Shown here piece by piece: positions 19,322-33,500 of a DNA stretch of 64,000 nucleotides. Under the pieces are notes generated by a model that was not told the DNA's origin, searched no databases, and saw nothing but the letters and a program-made list of their open reading frames with translations. Both the position numbers and the translations under genes were made by a program. Origin of the DNA: Elmis aenea (taxonomy: Eukaryota > Arthropoda > Insecta > Coleoptera > Elmidae); contig CANTFG010000085.1 in the NCBI GenBank assembly GCA_947652605.1, positions 62,001-126,000 on the forward strand. Reading direction: 5' to 3'. The stretch's first letter is position 1. Each line of letters begins with the position of its first letter.

Positions 19322-22300
19322 TTCATCTCCTTCATCTCCTCCTTCATCTCCTCCATCATCTCCTCCTTCATCTCCTCCTTCATCTCCTCCTTCATCTGCT
19401 CCTTCATCTGCTCCTTCATCTGCTCCTTCATATCCTCCTTCATCTACTTCATCTCCTCCTTCATCTCCTCCTTCATCTCCTCCTTCATCTCCTCCTTCAT
19501 CTCCTCCTTCATCTCCTCCTTCATCTCCTCCTTCATCTCCTTCTTCATCTCCTCCTTCATCTCCTCCTTCATCTCCTGCTTCATCTCCTCCTTCATCTCC
19601 TCCTTCATCTCCTCCTTCGTCTCCTCCTTCATCTCCTCCTTCATCTCCTCCTTCATCTCCTCCTTCACCTTCTCCTTCATCTCCTACTTCATCTCCTCCT
19701 TCATCTCCTCCTTCATCTCCTCCTTCATCTCCTACTTCATCTCCTCCTTCATCTCCTCCTTCATCTCCTTCTTCATCTCCTCCTTCATCTCCTCCTTCAT
19801 CTCCTCCTTCATCTCCTCCTTCATCTCCTCCTTCATCTCCTCCTTCATCTCCATCTCCTCCTTCATCTCCTCCTTCATCTCTTCCTTCATCTCCTCCTTC
19901 ATCTCCTCCTTCATCTCCTCCTTCATTTGCTCCTTCATCTGCTCCTTCATCTGCTCCTTCATATCCTCCTTCATCTACTTCATCTCCTCCTTCATCTCCT
20001 CCTTCATCTCCTCCTTCATCTCCTCCTTCATCTCCTCCTTCTTCTCCTCCTTCATCTCCTCCTTCATCTCCTCCTTCATCTCCTCCTTCATCTCCTCCTT
20101 CATCTCCTCCTTCATCTCCTCCTTCATCTCCTCCTTAATCTCCTCCTTCATCTCCTCCTTTATCTCCTCCTTCATCTCCTCCTTCATCTCCTCCTTCATC
20201 TCTTCCTTCATCTCCTCCTTCATCTCCTCCTTCATCTCCTGCTTCTTCTCCTGCTTTATCTCCTGCTTCATCTCCTGCTTTATCTCCTGCTTCATCTCCT
20301 CCTTCATCTCCTCCTTCATCTCCTCCTTCATCTCCTCCTTCATCTCCTCCTTCATCTCCTCCTTCATCTCTTCCATCTCCTCCTTCATCTCCTCCTTCAT
20401 CTCCTCCTTCATCTCCTCCTTCATCTCCTCCTTTATCTCTTCCTTCATCTCCTCCTTCATCTCCTCCTTCATCTCCTCCTTCATCTCCTCCTCCATCTCC
20501 TCCTTCATCTCCTCCTTCATCTCCTTCATCTCCTCCTTCTTCTCCTCCTTCATCTCCTCCTTTATCTCCTCCTTCATCTCCTCCATCTCCTCCATCTCCT
20601 CCTTGATCTCCTCCTTCATCTCCTTCTTCATCTCTTCTTTCATCTCCTCCTTGATCATCTCCTTCATCTCCTCCTTGATCATCTCCTTCATCTCCTCCTT
20701 CATCTCCTCCTTCATCTCCTCCTTCATCTCCTCCTTCATCTCCTCCTTCATCTTCTCCTTCATCTCCTCCTTTATCTCTTCGTTCATCTCCTCCTTCATC
20801 TCCTGCTTCTTCTCCTGCTTTATCTCCTGCTTCATCTCCTGCTTTTTCTCCTGCTTCATCTCCTCTTTCATCTCCTCCTTCATCTCCTCCTTCATCTCCT
20901 CCTTCATCTCCTCCTTCAACTCCTCCTTCATCTCCTCCTTCATCTCCTCCTTCATCTCCTCCTTCATCTCCTCCTTCATCTCCTCCTTCATCTCCTCCTT
21001 CATCTCCTCCTTCATCTCCTCCTTCATCTCCTCCTTCATCTCCTCCTTCATCTCCTCCTTCATCTCCTCCTTCATCTCCTCCTTCATCTCCTCCTTCATC
21101 CCCTCCTTCATCTCCTCCTTCATCTCCTCCTTAATCTCCTCCTTCATCTCCTCCTTAATCTCCTCCTTCATCTCCTCCTTCATCTCCTCCTTCATCTCTT
21201 CCTTCATCTCCTCCTTCATCTCCTTTATCTCCTGCTTCTTCTCCTGCTTTATCTCCTGCTTCATCTCCTGCTTTATCTCCTGCTTCATCTCCTCCTTCAT
21301 CTCCTCCTTCATCTCTTCCTTCATCTCCTCCTTCATCTACTCCTTCATCTCCTCCTTCATCTCCTCCTTCATCTCCTCCTTCATCTCCTCCTTCATCTCC
21401 TCCTTCATCTCCTCCTTCATCTCCTCCTTCATCTTCTCCTTCATCTCCTCCGTCATCTCCTCCATCATCTCCTCCTTTATCTCCATCTCCTAATTCATCT
21501 CCTCCTTCATCTCCTCCTTCATCTCCTCCTTCATCTCCTCCTTCATCTCCTCCTTCATCTCCTCCTTCATCTCCTCCTTCATCTCCTCCTTCATCTCCTC
21601 CTTCATCTCCTCCTTCATCTCCTCCTTCATCTCCTCCTTCATCTCCTCCTTCATCTCCTCCTTCATCTCCTTCTTCATCTCCTTCTTCATCTCCTCCTTC
21701 TTCTCCTGCTTCATCTCCTCCTTCATCTTCTCCTTCATCTCCTCCGTCATCTCCTCCATCATCTCCTCCTTCATCTCCATCTCCTCCATCATCTCCTCTT
21801 TCATCTCCTCCTTCATCTCCTCCTTCATCTCCTCCTTCATCTCCTCCTTCATCTCCTCCTTCATCTCCTCCTTCATCTCCTCCTTCATCTCCTCCTTCAT
21901 CTTCTCCTTCATCTCCTCCGTCATCTCCTCCATCATCTCCTCCTTCATCTCCATCTCCTAATTCATCTCCTCCTTCATCTCCTCCTTCATCTCCTCCTTC
22001 ATCTCCTCCTTCATCTCCTCCTTCATCTCCTCCTTCATCTCCTCCTTCATCTCCTCCTTCATCTCCTCCTTCATCTCCTCCTTCATCTCCTCCTTCATCT
22101 CCTCCTTCATCTCCTCCTTAATCTCCTCCTTAATCTCCTCCTTCATCTCCTCCTTCATCTCCTCCTTCATCTCTTCCTTCATCTCCTCCTTCATCTCCTT
22201 CATCTCCTGCTTCTTCTCCTGCTTTATCTCCTGCTTCATCTCCTGCTTTATCTCCTGCTTCATCTCCTCCTTCATCTCCTCCTTCATCTCTTCCTTCATC

Positions 22301-25300
22301 TCCTCCTTCATCTACTCCTTCATCTCCTCCTTCATCTCCTCCTTCATCTCCTCCTTCATCTCCTCCTTCATCTCCTCCTTCATCTCCTTCTTCATCTCCT
22401 CCTTCATCGCCTCCTTCATCTCCTGCTTCATCTCCTCCTTCATCTCCTCCTTCATCTCCTCCTTCACCTCCTCCTTCATCTCCTACTTCATCTCCTCCTT
22501 CATCTCCTCCTTCATCTCCTACTTCATCTCCTCCTTCATCTCCTCCTTCATCTCCTCCTTCATCTCCTCCTTCATCTCCTCCTTCATCTCCTCCTTGATC
22601 TCCTCCTTCATCTCCTCCTTCATCTCCTCCTTCATCTCCTCCTTCATCTCCTCCTTCATCTCCTCCTTCATCTCCTCCTTCATCTCCTCCTTCATCTCCT
22701 CCTTCATCTCCTCCTTCATCTCCTCCTTCATCTCCTCCTTCATCTCCTCCTTCATCTCCTCCTTCATCTCCTTCTTCATCTCCTCCTTCTTCTCCTGCTT
22801 CATCTCCTCCTTCATCTTCTCCTTCATCTCCTCCGTCATCTCCTCCATCATCTCCTCCTTCATCTCCATCTCCTCCATCATCTCCTCTTTCATCTCCTCC
22901 TTCATCTCCTCCTTCATCTCCTCCTTCATCTCCTCCTTCATCTCCTCCTTCATCTCCTCCTTCATCTCCTCCTTCATCTCCTCCTTCATCTTCTCCTTCA
23001 TCTCCTCCGTCATCTCCTCCATCATCTCCTCCTTCATCTCCATCTCCTAATTCATCTCCTCCTTCATCTCCTCCTTCATCTCCTCCTTCATCTCCTCCTT
23101 CATCTCCTCCTTCATCTCCTCCTTCATCTCCTCCTTCATCTCCTCCTTCATCTCCTCCTTCATCTCCTCCTTCATCTCCTCCTTAATCTCCTCCTTCATC
23201 TCCTCCTTCATCTCCTCCTTCATCTCTTCCTTCATCTCCTCCATCATCTCCTCCTTCATCTCCATCTCCTCCATCATCTCCTCTTTCATCTCCTCCTTCA
23301 TCTCCTCCTTCATCTCCTCCTTCATCTCCTCCTTCATCTCCTCCTTCATCTCCTCCTTCATCTTCTCCTTCATCTCCTCCGTCATCTCCTCCATCATCTC
23401 CTCCTTCATCTCCATCTCCTAATTCATCTCCTCCTTCATCTCCTCCTTCATCTCCTCCTTCATCTCCTCCTTCATCTCCTCCTTAATCTCCTCCTTCATC
23501 TCCTCCTTAATCTCCTCCTTCATCTCCTCCTTCATCTCCTCCTTCATCTCTTCCTTCATCTCCTCCTTCATCTCCTTCATCTCCTGCTTCTTCTCCTGCT
23601 TTATCTCCTGCTTCATCTCCTGCTTTATCTCCTGCTTCATCTCCTCCTTCATCTCCTCCTTCATCTCTTCCTTCATCTCCTCCTTCATCTACTCCTTCAT
23701 CTCCTCCTTCATCTCCTCCTTCATCTCCTCCTTCATCTCCTCCTTCATCTCCTCCTTCATCTCCTTCTTCATCTCCTCCTTCATCGCCTCCTTCATCTCC
23801 TGCTTCATCTCCTCCTTCATCTCCTCCTTCATCTCCTCCTTCACCTCCTCCTTCATCTCCTACTTCATCTCCTCCTTCATCTCCTCCTTCATCTCCTCCT
23901 TCATCTCCTACTTCATCTCCTCCTTCATCTCCTCCTTCATCTCCTCCTTCATCTCCTCCTTCATCTCCTCCTTCATCTCCTCCTTCATCTCCTCCTTGAT
24001 CTCCTCCTTCATCTCCTCCTTCATCTCCTCCTTCATCTCCTCCTTCATCTCCTCCTTCATCTCCTCCATCATCTCCTCCTTCATCTCCATCTCCTCCATC
24101 ATCTCCTCTTTCATCTCCTCCTTCATCTCCTCCTTCATCTCCTCCTTCATCTCCTCCTTCATCTCCTCCTTCATCTCCTCCTTCATCTCCTCCTTCATCT
24201 TCTCCTTCATCTCCTCCGTCATCTCCTCCATCATCTCCTCCTTTATCTCCATCTCCTAATTCATCTCCTCCTTCATCTCCTCCTTCATCTCCTCCTTCAT
24301 CTCCTCCTTCATCTCCTCCTTCATCTCCTCCTTCATCTCCTCCTTCATCTCCTCCTTCATCTCCTCCTTCATCTCCTCCTTCATCTCCTCCTTCATCTCC
24401 TCCTTCATCTCCTCCTTCATCTCCTCCTTCATCTCCTCCTTCATCTCCTTCTTCATCTCCTCCTTCTTCTCCTGCTTCATCTCCTCCTTCATCTTCTCCT
24501 TCATCTCCTCCGTCATCTCCTCCATCATCTCCTCCTTCATCTCCATCTCCTCCATCATCTCCTCTTTCATCTCCTCCTTCATCTCCTCCTTCATCTCCTC
24601 CTTCATCTCCTCCTTCATCTCCTCCTTCATCTCCTCCTTCATCTCCTCCTTCATCTTCTCCTTCATCTCCTCCGTCATCTCCTCCATCATCTCCTCCTTC
24701 ATCTCCATCTCCTAATTCATCTCCTCCTTCATCTCCTCCTTCATCTCCTCCTTCATCTCCTCCTTCAACTCCTCCTTCATCTCCTCCTTCATCTCCTCCT
24801 TCATCTCCTCCTTCATCTCCTCCTTCATCTCCTCCTTCATCTCCTCCTTCATCTCCTCCTTCATCTCCTCCTTCATCTCCTCCTTCATCTCCTCCTTCAT
24901 CTCCTCCTTAATCTCCTCCTTCATCTCCTCCTTAATCTCCTCCTTCATCTCCTCCTTCATCTCCTCCTTCATCTCTTCCTTCATCTCCTCCTTCATCTCC
25001 TTCATCTCCTGCTTCTTCTCCTGCTTTATCTCCTGCTTCATCTCCTGCTTTATCTCCTGCTTCATCTCCTCCTTCATCTCCTCCTTCATCTCTTCCTTCA
25101 TCTCCTCCTTCATCTACTCCTTCATCTCCTCCTTCATCTCCTCCTTCATCTCCTCCTTCATCTCCTCCTTCATCTCCTCCTTCATCTCCTCCTTCATCTC
25201 CTTCTTCATCTCCTCCTTCATCGCCTCCTTCATCTCCTGCTTCATCTCCTCCTTCATCTCCTCCTTCATCTCCTCCTTCACCTCCTCCTTCATCTCCTAC

Positions 25301-28300
25301 TTCATCTCCTCCTTCATCTCCTCCTTCATCTCCTTCTTCATCTCCTCCTTCATCTCCTCCTTCATCTCCTCCTTCATCTCCTCCTTCATCTCCTCCTTCA
25401 TCTCCTCCTTGATCTCCTCCTTGATCTCCTCCTTCATCTCCTCCTTCATCTCCTCCTTCATCTCCTCCTTCATCTCCTCCTTCATCTCCTCCTTCATCTC
25501 CTCCTTCATCTCCTCCTTCATCTCCTCCTTCATCTCCTCCTTCATCTCCTCCTTCATCTCCTTCTTCATCTCCTCCTTCTTCTCCTGCTTCATCTCCTCC
25601 TTCATCTTCTCCTTCATCTTCTCCGTCATCTCCTCCATCATCTCCTCCTTCATCTCCATCTCCTCCATCATCTCCTCTTTCATCTCCTCCTTCATCTCCT
25701 CCTTCATCTCCTCCTTCATCTCCTCCTTCATCTCCTCCTTCATCTCCTCCTTCATCTCCTCCTTCATCTTCTCCTTCATCTCTTCCGTCATCTCCTCCAT
25801 CATCTCCTCCTTCATCTCCATCTCCTAATTCATCTCCTCCTTCATCTCCTCCTTCATCTCCTCCTTCATCTCCTCCTTCATCTCCTCCTTCATCTCCTCC
25901 TTCATCTCCTCCTTCATCTCCTCCTTCATCTCCTCCTTCATCTCCTCCTTCATCTCCTCCTTCATCTCCTCCTTCATCTCCTCCTTCATCTCCTCCTTCA
26001 TCTCCTCCTTCATCTCCTCCTTCATCTCCTCCTTCATCTCCTCCTTAATCTCCTCCTTCATCTCCTCCTTAATCTCCTCCTTCATCTCCTCCTTCATCTC
26101 CTCCTTCATCTCTTCCTTCATCTCCTCCTTCATCTCCTTCATCTCCTGCTTCTTCTCCTGCTTTATCTCCTGCTTCATCTCCTGCTTTATCTCCTGCTTC
26201 ATCTCCTCCTTCATCTCCTCCTTCATCTCCTCCTTCATCTCCTCCATCTCCTCCTTTATCTCTTCCTTCATCTCCTCCTTCATCTCCTCCTTCATCTCCT
26301 CCATCTCCTTCATCTCCTCCTTCATCTCCTCCTTCATCTCCTCCTTGATCTCCTCCTTGATCTCCTCCTTGATCTCCTCCTTCATCTCCTCCTTCATCTC
26401 CTCCTTCATCTCCTACTTCATCTCCTCCTTCATCTCCTCCTTCATCTCCTTCATCTCCTCCTTCATCTCCTCCTTCATCTCCTCCTTCATCTCCTTCATC
26501 TCCTCCTTCTTCTCCTCCTTCATCTCCTCCTTTATCTCCTCCTTCATCTCCTCCATCTCCTCCATCTCCTCCTTGATCTCCTCCTTCATCTCCTCCTTCA
26601 TCTCTTCCTTCATCTCCTCCTTGATCATCTCCTTCATCTCCTCCTTCATCTCCTCCTTCATCTCCTCCTTCATCTCCTCCTTCATCTTCTCCTTCATCTC
26701 CTCCTTTATCTCTTCGTTCATCTCCTCCTTCATCTCCTGCTTCTTCTCTTGCTTTATCTCCTGCTTCATCTCCTACTTTATCTCCTGCTTCATCTCCTCC
26801 TTCATCTCCTCCTTCATCTCCTCCTTTATTTCCTCTTTCATCTCCTCCTTCATCTCCTCCTTCATCTCCTCCTTCATCTCCTCCTTCATCTCCTCCTTCA
26901 TCTCCTCCTTCATCTCCTCCTTCATCTCCTCCTTCATCTCCTCCTTCATCTCCTCCTTTATCTCTTCGTTCATCTCCTCCTTCATCTCCTGCTTCTTCTC
27001 CTGCTTTATCTCCTGCTTTATCTCCTGCTTCATCTCCTGCTTTATCTCCTGCTTTATCTCCTCCTTTATCTCCTCCTTCATCTCCTCTTTCATCTCCTCC
27101 ATCTCCTCCATCTCCTCCTTGATCTCCTCCTTCATCTCCTCCTTCATCTCTTCCTTCATCTCCTCCTTGATCATCTCCTTCATCTCCTCCTTCATCTCCT
27201 CCTTCATCTCCTCCTTCATCTCCTCCTTCATCTTCTCCTTCATCTCCTCCTTTATCTCTTCGTTCATCTCCTCCTTCATCTCCTGCTTCTTCTCTTGCTT
27301 TATCTCCTGCTTCATCTCCTACTTTATCTCCTGCTTCATCTCCTCCTTCATCTCCTCCTTCATCTCCTCCTTTATTTCCTCTTTCATCTCCTCCTTCATC
27401 TCCTCCTTCATCTCCTCCTTCATCTCCTCCTTCATCTCCTCCTTCATCTTCTCCTTCATCTCCTCCGTCATCTCCTCCATCATCTCCTCCTTTATCTCCA
27501 TCTCCTAATTCATCTCCTCCTTCATCTCCTCCTTCATCTCCTCCTTCATCTCCTCCTTCATCTCCTCCTTCATCTCCTCCTTCATCTCCTCCTTCATCTC
27601 CTCCTTCATCTCCTCCTTCATCTCCTCCTTCATCTCCTCCTTCATCTCCTCCTTCATCTCCTCCTTCATCTCCTCCTTCATCTCCTCCTTCATCTCCTCC
27701 TTCATCTCCTTCTTCATCTCCTCCTTCTTCTCCTGCTTCATCTCCTCCTTCATCTTCTCCTTCATCTCCTCCGTCATCTCCTCCATCATCTCCTCCTTCA
27801 TCTCCATCTCCTCCATCATCTCCTCTTTCATCTCCTCCTTCATCTCCTCCTTCATCTCCTCCTTCATCTCCTCCTTCATCTCCTCCTTCATCTCCTCCTT
27901 CATCTCCTCCTTCATCTCCTCCTTCATCTTCTCCTTCATCTCCTCCGTCATCTCCTCCATCATCTCCTCCTTCATCTCCATCTCCTAATTCATCTCCTCC
28001 TTCATCTCCTCCTTCATCTCCTCCTTCATCTCCTCCTTCATCTCCTCCTTCATCTCCTCCTTCATCTCCTCCTTCATCTCCTCCTTCATCTCCTCCTTCA
28101 TCTCCTCCTTCATCTCCTCCTTCATCTCCTCCTTCATCTCCTCCTTCATCTCCTCCTTCATCTCCTCCTTAATCTCCTCCTTCATCTCCTCCTTAATCTC
28201 CTCCTTCATCTCCTCCTTCATCTCCTCCTTCATCTCTTCCTTCATCTCCTCCTTCATCTCCTTCATCTCCTGCTTCTTCTCCTGCTTTATCTCCTGCTTC

Positions 28301-30554
28301 ATCTCCTGCTTTATCTCCTGCTTCATCTCCTCCTTCATCTCCTCCTTCATCTCTTCCTTCATCTCCTCCTTCATCTACTCCTTCATCTCCTCCTTCATCT
28401 CCTCCTTCATCTCCTCCTTCATCTCCTCCTTCATCTCCTCCTTCATCTCCTCCTTCATCTCCTTCTTCATCTCCTCCTTCATCGCCTCCTTCATCTCCTG
28501 CTTCATCTTCTCCTTCATCTCCTCCTTCATCTCCTCCTTCACCTCCTCCTTCATCTCCTACTTCATCTCCTCCTTCATCTCCTCCTTCATCTCCTACTTC
28601 ATCTCCTCCTTCATCTCCTCCTTCATCTCCTCCTTCATCTCCTCCTTCATCTCCTCCTTCATCTCCTCCTTGATCTCCTCCTTCATCTCCTCCTTCATCT
28701 CCTCCTTCATCTCCTCCTTCATCTCCTCCTTCATCTCCTCCTTCATCTCCTCCTTCATCTCCTCCTTCATCTCCTCCTTCATCTCCTCCTTCATCTCCTT
28801 CTTCATCTCCTCCTTCTTCTCCTGCTTCATCTCCTCCTTCATCTTCTCCTTCATCTTCTCCGTCATCTCCTCCATCATCTCCTCCTTCATCTCCATCTCC
28901 TCCATCATCTCCTCTTTCATCTCCTCCTTCATCTCCTCCTTCATCTCCTCCTTCATCTCCTCCTTCATCTCCTCCTTCATCTCCTCCTTCATCTCCTCCT
29001 TCATCTTCTCCTTCATCTCTTCCGTCATCTCCTCCATCATCTCCTCCTTCATCTCCATCTCCTAATTCATCTCCTCCTTCATCTCCTCCTTCATCTCCTC
29101 CTTCATCTCCTCCTTCATCTCCTCCTTCATCTCCTCCTTCATCTCCTCCTTCATCTCCTCCTTCATCTCCTCCTTCATCTCCTCCTTCATCTCCTCCTTC
29201 ATCTCCTCCTTCATCTCCTCCTTCATCTCCTCCTTCATCTCCTCCTTAATCTCCTCCTTCATCTCCTCCTTAATCTCCTCCTTCATCTCCTCCTTCATCT
29301 CCTCCTTCATCTCTTCCTTCATCTCCTCCTTCATCTCCTTCATCTCCTGCTTCTTCTCCTGCTTTATCTCCTGCTTCATCTCCTGCTTTATCTCCTGCTT
29401 CATCTCCTCCTTCATCTCCTCCTTCATCTCCTCCTTCATCTCCTCCATCTCCTCCTTTATCTCTTCCTTCATCTCCTCCTTCATCTCCTCCTTCATCTCC
29501 TCCATCTCCTTCATCTCCTCCTTCATCTCCTCCTTCATCTCCTCCTTGATCTCCTCCTTGATCTCCTCCTTGATCTCCTCCTTCATCTCCTCCTTCATCT
29601 CCTCCTTCATCTCCTACTTCATCTCCTCCTTCATCTCCTCCTTCATCTCCTTCATCTCCTCCTTCATCTCCTCCTTCATCTCCTCCTTCATCTCCTTCAT
29701 CTCCTCCTTCTTCTCCTCCTTCATCTCCTCCTTTATCTCCTCCTTCATCTCCTCCATCTCCTCCATCTCCTCCTTGATCTCCTCCTTCATCTCCTCCTTC
29801 ATCTCTTCCTTCATCTCCTCCTTGATCATCTCCTTCATCTCCTCCTTCATCTCCTCCTTCATCTCCTCCTTCATCTCCTCCTTCATCTTCTCCTTCATCT
29901 CCTCCTTTATCTCTTCGTTCATCTCCTCCTTCATCTCCTGCTTCTTCTCTTGCTTTATCTCCTGCTTCATCTCCTACTTTATCTCCTGCTTCATCTCCTC
30001 CTTCATCTCCTCCTTCATCTCCTCCTTTATTTCCTCTTTCATCTCCTCCTTCATCTCCTCCTTCATCTCCTCCTTCATCTCCTCCTTCATCTCCTCCTTC
30101 ATCTCCTCCTTCATCTCCTCCTTCATCTCCTCCTTCATCTCCTCCTTCATCTCCTCCTTTATCTCTTCGTTCATCTCCTCCTTCATCTCCTGCTTCTTCT
30201 CCTGCTTTATCTCCTGCTTTATCTCCTGCTTCATCTCCTGCTTTATCTCCTGCTTTATCTCCTCCTTTATCTCCTCCTTCATCTCCTCTTTCATCTCCTC
30301 CTTCATCTCCTCCTTCATCTCCTCCTTCATCTCCTTCTTCATCTCCTCCTTCATCTCCTCCTTCATCTCCTCCTTCATGTCCTCCTTTATCTCCTCCTTC
30401 ATCTTCTCCTTCATCTCCTTCTTCATCTACTCCTTCATCTCCTCCTTCATCTCCTCCTTCATCTCCTCCTTCATCTCCTTCATCTCCTCCTTCGTCTTTT
30501 CCTTCTTCTTCTCCTTCATCTCCTTCATCTCGACCTTCTTCTTCATCTCCTTCT
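19322..30554. repeat. 12-bp CTCCTTCATCTC minisatellite array, macro-copy 2
   Basis: About 11.23 kb, the longest of the three arrays and 672 bp (56 units) longer than copy 1. The order of variant blocks follows copy 1, but the TAATTC marker occurs ten times rather than nine (21491, 21959, 23048, 23420, 24257, 24713, 25826, 27506, 27986, 29063). Segment 26345-27508 is laid out as in copy 3 (45598-46761) and not as in copy 1 (7673-9004), so copies 2 and 3 share a block arrangement. A single reading frame stays open from the junction to 30621, in the first satellite unit. I see no evidence that this is a gene. Confidence 0.95.
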
Positions 30555-33500
30555 ACAGCAAATGGCTTCAAACTTCGTATACACATTAGTTATGAGCGAT
30601 TTAAGGATTATTAGCCCCTAAATACGATTTTTAATTTTTCGTGAAAAATGGGAAAAGTGCAAGGGCTATATAGTCTTTGCACTTTTTTCGACCAAAAAAA
30701 TCGATTTTCTTAAAACTACAGCAAATGGCTTCAAACTTCTTATACACGTTAGTTATGAGCGAATTAAGGATTATTAGCCCCTAAATACGATTTTTAATTT
30801 TTCGTGAAAAATGGGAAAAGTACAAAGGCTATAGTCTTTGCACTTTTTTCGACAAAAAAATCGATTTTCTTAAAACTATAGCAAATGGCTTCAAACTTCT
30901 TAAACACGTTAGTTACGAGCAAGTTAAGGATTATTAGCCCCTAAATACGATTTTTAATTTTTCGCGAAAAATGGGAAAAGTACAAAGGCTATAGTCTTTG
31001 CACTTTTTTCGACAAAAAAATCGATTTTCTTAAAACTACAGCAAATGGCTTCAAACTTCTTATACACGTTAGTTACGAGCAAGTTAAGGATTATTAGCCC
31101 CTAAATACGATTTTTAATTTTTCGTGAAAAATGGGAAAAGTACAAAGGCTATAGTCTTTGCACTTTTTTCGACAAAAAAATCGATTTTCTTAAAACTACA
31201 GCAAATGGCTTCAAACTTCTTATACACGTTAGTTATGAGCGAATTAAGGATTATTAGCCCCTAAATACGATTTTTAATTTTTCGTGAAAAATGGGAAAAG
31301 TACAAAGGCTAGTCTTTGCACTTTTTTCGACAAAAAAATCGATTTTCTTAAAACTATAGCAAATGGCTTCAAACTTCTTAAACACGTTAGTTACGAGCAA
31401 GTTAAGGATTATTAGCCCCTAAATACGATTTTTAATTTTTCGCGAAAAATGGGAAAAGTACAAAGGCTATAGTCTTTGCACTTTTTTCGACAAAAAAATC
31501 GATTTTCTTAAAACTACAGCAAATGGCTTCAAACTTCTTATACAAGTTAGTTATGAGCGAATTAAGGATTATTAGCCCCTAAATACGATTTTTAATTTTT
31601 CGCGAAAAATGGGAAAAGTACAAAGGCTATAGTCTTTGCACTTTTTTCGACAAAAAAATCGATTTTCTTAAAACTACAGCAAATGGCTTCAAACTTCTTA
31701 TACACGTTAGTTACGAGCAAGTTAAGGATTATTAGCCCCTAAATACGATTTTTAATTTTTCGCGAAAAATGGGAAAAGTACAAAGGCTATAGTCTGCACT
31801 TTTTTCGACAAAAAAATCGATTTTCTTAAAACTACAGCAAATGGCTTCAAACTTCTTATACACGTTAGTTATGAGCGAATTAAGGATTATTAGCCCCTAA
31901 ATACGATTTTTAATTTTTCGTGAAAAATGGGAAAAGTACAAAGGCTATAGTCTTTGCACTTTTTTCGACAAAAAAATCGATTTTTTTAAAACTATAGCAA
32001 ATGGCTTCAAACTTCTTAAACACGTTAGTTACGAGCAAGTTAAGGATTATTAGCCCCTAAATACGATTTTTAATTTTTCGCGAAAAATGGGAAAAGTACA
32101 AAGGCTATAGTCTTTGCACTTTTTTCGACAAAAAAATCGATTTTCTTAAAACTACAGCAAATGGCTTCAAACTTCTTATACACGTTAGTTACGAGCAAGT
32201 TAAGGATTATTAGCCCCTAAATACGATTTTTAATTTTTCGCGAAAAATGGGAAAAGTACAAAGGCTATAGTCTGCACTTTTTTCGACAAAAAAATCGATT
32301 TTCTTAAAACTACAGCAAATGGCTTCAAACTTCTTATACAAGTTAGTTATGAGCGAATTAAGGATTATTAGCCCCTAAATACGATTTTTAATTTTTCGCG
32401 AAAAATGGGAAAAGTACAAAGGCTATAGTCTTTGCACTTTTTTCGACAAAAAAATCGATTTTCTTAAAACTACAGCAAATGGCTTCAAACTTCTTATACA
32501 CGTTAGTTACGAGCAAGTTAAGGATTATTAGCCCCTAAATACGATTTTTAATTTTTCGCGAAAAATGGGAAAAGTACAAAGGCTATAGTCTGCACTTTTT
32601 TCGACAAAAAAATCGATTTTCTTAAAACTACAGCAAATGGCTTCAAACTTCTTATACACGTTAGTTATGAGCGAATTAAGGATTATTAGCCCCTAAATAC
32701 GATTTTTAATTTTTCGTGAAAAATGGGAAAAGTACAAAGGCTATAGTCTGCACTTTTTTCGACAAAAAAATCGATTTTCTTAAAACTATAGCAAATGGCT
32801 TCAAACTTCTTAAACACGTTAGTTACGAGCAAGTTAAGGATTATTATTCCCTAAATACGATTTTTAATTTTTCGCGAAAAATGGGAAAAGTACAAAGGCT
32901 ATAAGTCTTTGCACTTTTTTCGACAAAAAAATCGATTTTCTTAAAACTACAGCAAATGGCTTCAAACTTCTTATACACGTTAGTTACGAGCAAGTTAAGG
33001 ATTATTAGCCCCTAAATACGATTTTTAATTTTTCGCGAAAAATGGGAAAAGTACAAAGGCTATAGTCTGCACTTTTTTCGACAAAAAAATCGATTTTCTT
33101 AAAACTACAGCAAATGGCTTCAAACTTCTTATACACGTTAGTTATGAGCGAATTAAGGATTATTAGCCCCTAAATACGATTTTTAATTTTTCGCGAAAAA
33201 TGGGAAAAGTACAAAGGCTATAGTCTTTGCACTTTTTTCGACAAAAAAATCGATTTTCTTAAAACTACAGCAAATGGCTTCAAACTTCTTAAACACGTTA
33301 GTTATGAGCAATTTAAGGATTATTAGCCCCTAAATACGATTTTTAATTTTTCGCGAAAAATGGGAGAAGTACAAAGGCTATAGTCTTTGCACTTTTTTCG
33401 ACAAAAAAATCGATTTTCTTAAAACTATAGCAAATGGCTTCAAACTTCTTAAACACGTTAGTTACGAGCAAGTTAAGGATTATTATTCCCTAAATACGAT